Shown in pieces: positions 4,893-6,978 of a stretch of 6,978 nucleotides of DNA (position 1 is the first letter of the stretch; each line of letters starts with the position of its first letter). The notes below the pieces were generated by a model that saw only the letters and a list, made by a program, of their open reading frames with translations, did no database searches and had not been told where the DNA came from. A program made the position numbers and the translations under genes. Origin of the DNA: an uncultured Synergistia bacterium (GTDB lineage Bacteria; Eremiobacterota; SpSt-956; JAKJGF01); NCBI GenBank assembly GCA_937888925.1, contig CALARM010000685.1, forward strand, positions 1 to 6,978, in the 5' to 3' direction.

Positions 4893-4934
4893 TAATATTA
4901 ATAAATTGTTAATAAATTGTTAATAAATTGTTAA
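4882..4934. repeat. 11-bp direct repeat array (TAATAAATTGT)
   Basis: TAATAAATTGT occurs three times head to tail (4899-4909, 4910-4920, 4921-4931), followed by TAAC. A partial copy at 4882-4898 (TAAATTGTTAATAATAT) makes a fourth. On the minus strand each unit reads as TTAACA plus ATTTA, with TTAACA at 4934, 4923, 4912 and 4892, spaced 11, 11 and 20 nt. An 11-bp period puts the copies on one face of DNA, as for cooperative protein binding. It lies just upstream of the YggT-like gene's promoter. Confidence 0.85.
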
Positions 4935-4967
4935 CTTTATAAAAATAAACATGAGTTATACATTTTT

Positions 4968-5008
4968 GAAATAAATAGTGAGTGGAAGATTGCCTCTGCC
5001 ACTCACTA
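4968..5008 (-). terminator. Probable Rho-independent terminator of the oxidoreductase gene
   Basis: TAGTGAGTGG (minus strand 5008-4999) pairs perfectly over 10 bp with CCACTCACTA (4985-4976). A 13-nt loop can add three more pairs (AGA/TCT, after one mismatch). TTTATTTC follows on the minus strand, a usable if imperfect U tract. It lies 69 nt downstream of the oxidoreductase stop codon. A smaller hairpin, TGACC/GGTCA (5016-5020, 5025-5029), precedes it. Confidence 0.65.
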
Positions 5009-5049
5009 ACAGCCATGACCGGGTGGTCACAACGAAGAATGAGAAGTTA

Positions 5050-5077
5050 TTTCTCTCTTCACCATTCACCCTTGACC
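5050..5077. repeat. Heptamer repeat cluster at the 3' end of the oxidoreductase gene
   Basis: TTTCTCT, CTTCACC, ATTCACC and CTTGACC follow in 7-bp phase. The three clear units share an N-T-T-N-A-C-C pattern, related to the TTCTCAC units of the large array. The last base is the first base of the reversed stop codon (5077-5079), so the cluster begins directly at the end of the gene. Confidence 0.6.
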
Positions 5078-6819
5078 TATTTCTCCTCTGTAATTCCTGC
5101 CATTTCCCAGTAAAGTTTATTCTTCCTCTTAAAACTCTCTTCATCCGGGTAATTTCCTGCAGATTTTACCCTGTAAAGTTTTCCGGGAAGTTCAAGAGAA
5201 AAGGGATTGAAACCATTTGCCATCTTAAAAGCCATTTTTTCCATATGTATTCTTTTACTTAAATCATCCAGACTATGTTCATCCCAGGTATAGCCCTGAA
5301 GATTCAACAATTTAATTACTCTGTCTTTTTTATAAATTTCCCTGGCAAAAAGGCATATTACAAGACTGTTCAATATAAAACGCCATCTCTCTTCCGCAAG
5401 GAGCGTTTCCACCTGCTTTACTTCATCTATCTGAGTGGTAAGAAGTTTCTGATCCAGACTGTAAGAAGCATTATCTAAATGGGAATGGCGGTTACCGACA
5501 CAGAAGCCGAGATAGGTATTTTCTCCTGTCATATATCCCGGAGCTTCATTTTTTCCGAAACATATAGCAAGGTCAAGGCCTCCATATTTTCTTCCGCAGT
5601 AATCTGCCCCTGCTTCAAGATCCCTGTAAAATTCATTGTAACCTTTAGCAATTCTCTTCATCATCTCCATATATGTAGAAGTATCACCGAAAGCCACAGG
5701 TATATCTGTATGCTTTAAATTTATTACTCCATGGAGAAATGCATCTGTAGCCCACGCAAGGGTTACCCCCATACTTATGGCATCCCATCCCTGTTTTTCA
5801 ATATAGTCAAGTAATTTTAATATATCAGGCGCATAACTTACACTCAGATTGCTTCCCAGGGCATAGATAAGTTCATGATCATAGGAAACTTTCACTGTTT
5901 TATAATGGCATGGCTCGGAGAATTTTTCCCTGAGTTTTCCTATGTGGATACATCCTACGGGACAGTGAGCACAGGCAGTATGCTGAATCAGATAATCAGA
6001 AGCAAATTTCTCGCCTGAAATCTGTGAAGAACCTTCAAAATATCCCTGGGAAAAATTCCTTGTAGGAAGACCTCCTATTTTACTCAGAGGTATTACATTC
6101 ACAGATGTTCCATAGTCATGATATTTTTTCATAAGTGTTGATTCTTTAATCTCAGTGTAAATCTCAGTATAAAATTTATTATATTCTTTTTTATCAACTA
6201 CCGGTAAAGATTTTGTTCCTCCAATAACAAGTCCTTTAAGATTTTTACTTCCGAATACTGCACCTATGCCAAGACGGCCGAAATGGCGTGAGCCGTCAAT
6301 TGTAACACATGCGAACCGGGAAAGTCTCTCCCCTGCCGGGCCAATTCTCGCAACAGAGAGTTTTCCTTTACCTCCTTCTGCTTCTCTCAAAATCCTTTCA
6401 GTAGCAGGGGCAGACTGCCCCCAGATAGAACCTGCATTCTTAAATTCTACTTTATCATCGTAGATACATATATAACATGGCTTTTTCGCTTTTCCCGTTA
6501 TTATTATAGATGAAAAGCCCGCACTGTTCATACCCTGAAAAAACCGTCCTCCACCATGGGACTCACCCATATTTCCTGTAAGAGGTGATTTGAACATGGC
6601 AACAGTTTTTGTTATTACAGGGAAATAGCCGTTTAAAGGGCCTGTATTGAATATAACCGGATTTTTCGGATCCATAGGGTCTATATCCTTCGGGCATTCC
6701 CTGTTTAACAGTTTTGTACCTGCCCCTGTACCGCCCATCCATTGAGCATAAAGGTCACTGTCTTCCGATATATCGTATTTTTTTGTTTCCAGGTCTATTT
6801 TTAATATTTTTCTGTGCAT
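5077..6819 (-). CDS. Aldehyde ferredoxin oxidoreductase (AOR) family tungsten/molybdenum enzyme
   Basis: The 580-residue product belongs to the AOR family, which oxidises aldehydes to acids with ferredoxin as electron acceptor, using a tungstopterin (or molybdopterin) and a [4Fe-4S] cluster. Cluster ligands are visible as C283-x2-C286-x3-C290 (CAHCPVGC) and C489 in NSLVICLF, the same spacing as in Pyrococcus AOR (288, 291, 295, 494). Pterin-binding regions include GGTGAGTKLLN (29-39), SPLTGNMGESHGGG (78-91), GRLGIGAVFGSKNLKG (181-196) and the GWDAIS motif (344-349). RHSHLDNASYSLDQ (444-457) is a family hallmark. The usual Asp before the last Cys is Asn (N484), and the C-terminus lacks about 15 residues of the common ending. 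Substrate cannot be told. I choose ATG at 6819 because GAGGAGG lies 5 nt upstream; a longer reading to 6852 only translates heptamer repeats. No ferredoxin or pterin-synthesis gene is adjacent here. Confidence 0.93.
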   Translation of the reverse strand: MHRKILKIDLETKKYDISEDSDLYAQWMGGTGAGTKLLNRECPKDIDPMDPKNPVIFNTGPLNGYFPVITKTVAMFKSPLTGNMGESHGGGRFFQGMNSAGFSSIIITGKAKKPCYICIYDDKVEFKNAGSIWGQSAPATERILREAEGGKGKLSVARIGPAGERLSRFACVTIDGSRHFGRLGIGAVFGSKNLKGLVIGGTKSLPVVDKKEYNKFYTEIYTEIKESTLMKKYHDYGTSVNVIPLSKIGGLPTRNFSQGYFEGSSQISGEKFASDYLIQHTACAHCPVGCIHIGKLREKFSEPCHYKTVKVSYDHELIYALGSNLSVSYAPDILKLLDYIEKQGWDAISMGVTLAWATDAFLHGVINLKHTDIPVAFGDTSTYMEMMKRIAKGYNEFYRDLEAGADYCGRKYGGLDLAICFGKNEAPGYMTGENTYLGFCVGNRHSHLDNASYSLDQKLLTTQIDEVKQVETLLAEERWRFILNSLVICLFAREIYKKDRVIKLLNLQGYTWDEHSLDDLSKRIHMEKMAFKMANGFNPFSLELPGKLYRVKSAGNYPDEESFKRKNKLYWEMAGITEEK

Positions 6820-6832
6820 AATAACCTCCTCG

Positions 6833-6860
6833 TAATGGGTGACGCGTAACACGTGACGCG
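6833..6860. repeat. GC-rich heptamer cluster in the oxidoreductase leader
   Basis: TAATGGG, TGACGCG, TAACACG and TGACGCG follow in 7-bp phase. On the transcribed (minus) strand these read CGCGTCA, CGTGTTA, CGCGTCA, CCCATTA, and the next 7-mer, CGAGGAG, is the ribosome binding site. The cluster is far richer in GC than the spacer around it and shares words with 1195-1208. It lies within the predicted untranslated leader. Confidence 0.8.
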
Positions 6861-6887
6861 AGATTAATTAAGAATAGAAGTAAAATA

Positions 6888-6915
6888 ATTATAACATGCT
6901 TTCTGTAAAGAGCAA
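6888..6915 (-). promoter_or_regulatory. Sigma70-like promoter of the oxidoreductase gene
   Basis: On the minus strand TATAAT (6893-6888) is preceded by TTGCTC (6915-6910) at a 16-nt spacing. The -10 box is perfect and the -35 keeps TTG. Transcription from about 6881 would give a leader of about 60 nt that includes the heptamers at 6833-6860. A second heptamer cluster lies just upstream of the -35. Confidence 0.55.
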
Positions 6916-6919
6916 AATT

Positions 6920-6954
6920 TTGTAGCGTTCAGCTATCAGCAGACAGCAGTCAGC
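6920..6954. repeat. Five-unit heptamer cluster (N4-CAGC type) upstream of the oxidoreductase promoter
   Basis: TTGTAGC, GTTCAGC, TATCAGC, AGACAGC and AGTCAGC follow in 7-bp phase; four share N-N-N-CAGC. They differ from the CGCGTCA units 60 nt away but resemble the CAGTTAT units at 4247-4288. CTGTAAA (6903-6909) and TTTACAG (6956-6962) form a short inverted repeat around the cluster. The last bases to 6978 hold nothing I can identify. Confidence 0.75.
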
Positions 6955-6978
6955 TTTTACAGGAATTACATAATAAAT

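Noticed and set aside
4882..4934. Replication origin iterons
   Set aside because: The 11-bp AT-rich repeats resemble iterons, but there is no DnaA-box cluster or replication gene, and their place just upstream of a promoter fits a regulatory role better.
4956..5144. Minus-strand ORF of 62 codons overlapping the oxidoreductase end
   Set aside because: It is out of frame with the enzyme, uses the enzyme's 3' end and repeats, and has no own start signals.
4978..5262. Plus-strand ORF of 94 codons
   Set aside because: It covers the terminator hairpin and heptamers and then runs antisense to the oxidoreductase. No ribosome binding site or family is seen.
6820..6852. N-terminal extension of the oxidoreductase to 6852
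   Set aside because: The extra 11 residues are translated heptamer repeats and the ribosome binding site. The ATG at 6819 has GAGGAGG at the right distance and starts the family-typical N-terminus.

Overview
The window looks like a piece of an AT-rich bacterial chromosome. Ribosome binding sites are strong (AGGAGG type), sigma70-like -10 boxes are present, and genes sit in short operons separated by repeat-bearing AT-rich spacers. An oxygen-sensitive tungsten/molybdenum aldehyde ferredoxin oxidoreductase family enzyme suggests an anaerobe. No rRNA, tRNA or phylogenetic marker is present, so I do not assign a phylum. I see no phage, transposase, CRISPR or defence genes.

Layout: (1) 1-920, minus strand: a GNAT acetyltransferase followed, with a 14-nt overlap, by a PQQ-like beta-propeller protein cut by the left edge. 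(2) 921-1346: a divergent spacer holding a long imperfect palindrome (962-1189, possibly 952-1202), a short heptamer repeat cluster, and a well-formed extended -10 promoter. (3) 1347-1709, plus: a small basic orphan protein, followed by two stem-loops, the second a good intrinsic terminator (1861-1890). (4) 2000-4244, plus: a three-gene operon coding a protein with a C-terminal cyclic-nucleotide-binding domain and no DNA-binding domain, a 115-residue protein of unknown function, and an exported five-repeat TPR protein. (5) 4247-4358: sixteen in-phase 7-bp repeats between the convergent TPR and YggT-like genes. (6) 4355-4822, minus: a YggT-like membrane protein with its own promoter and an upstream 11-bp repeat array. 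(7) 5077-6819, minus: the aldehyde ferredoxin oxidoreductase family enzyme, with a probable terminator downstream and a promoter placed between two heptamer clusters.

The most unusual aspect is not protein-coding. Most spacers carry short runs of degenerate 7-bp repeats that keep strict 7-bp phase while their sequence changes from cluster to cluster. They are found next to stop codons, between a promoter and its ribosome binding site, and overlapping a putative -10 box. Two promoters also share a TTAACA motif repeated at about 10-11 bp spacing, and one spacer is almost entirely a palindrome. The three-gene operon could link a cyclic-nucleotide (or other ligand) sensor to a TPR scaffold outside the membrane, but its function is not known from the sequence. 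The genes of the different operons show no obvious shared pathway.
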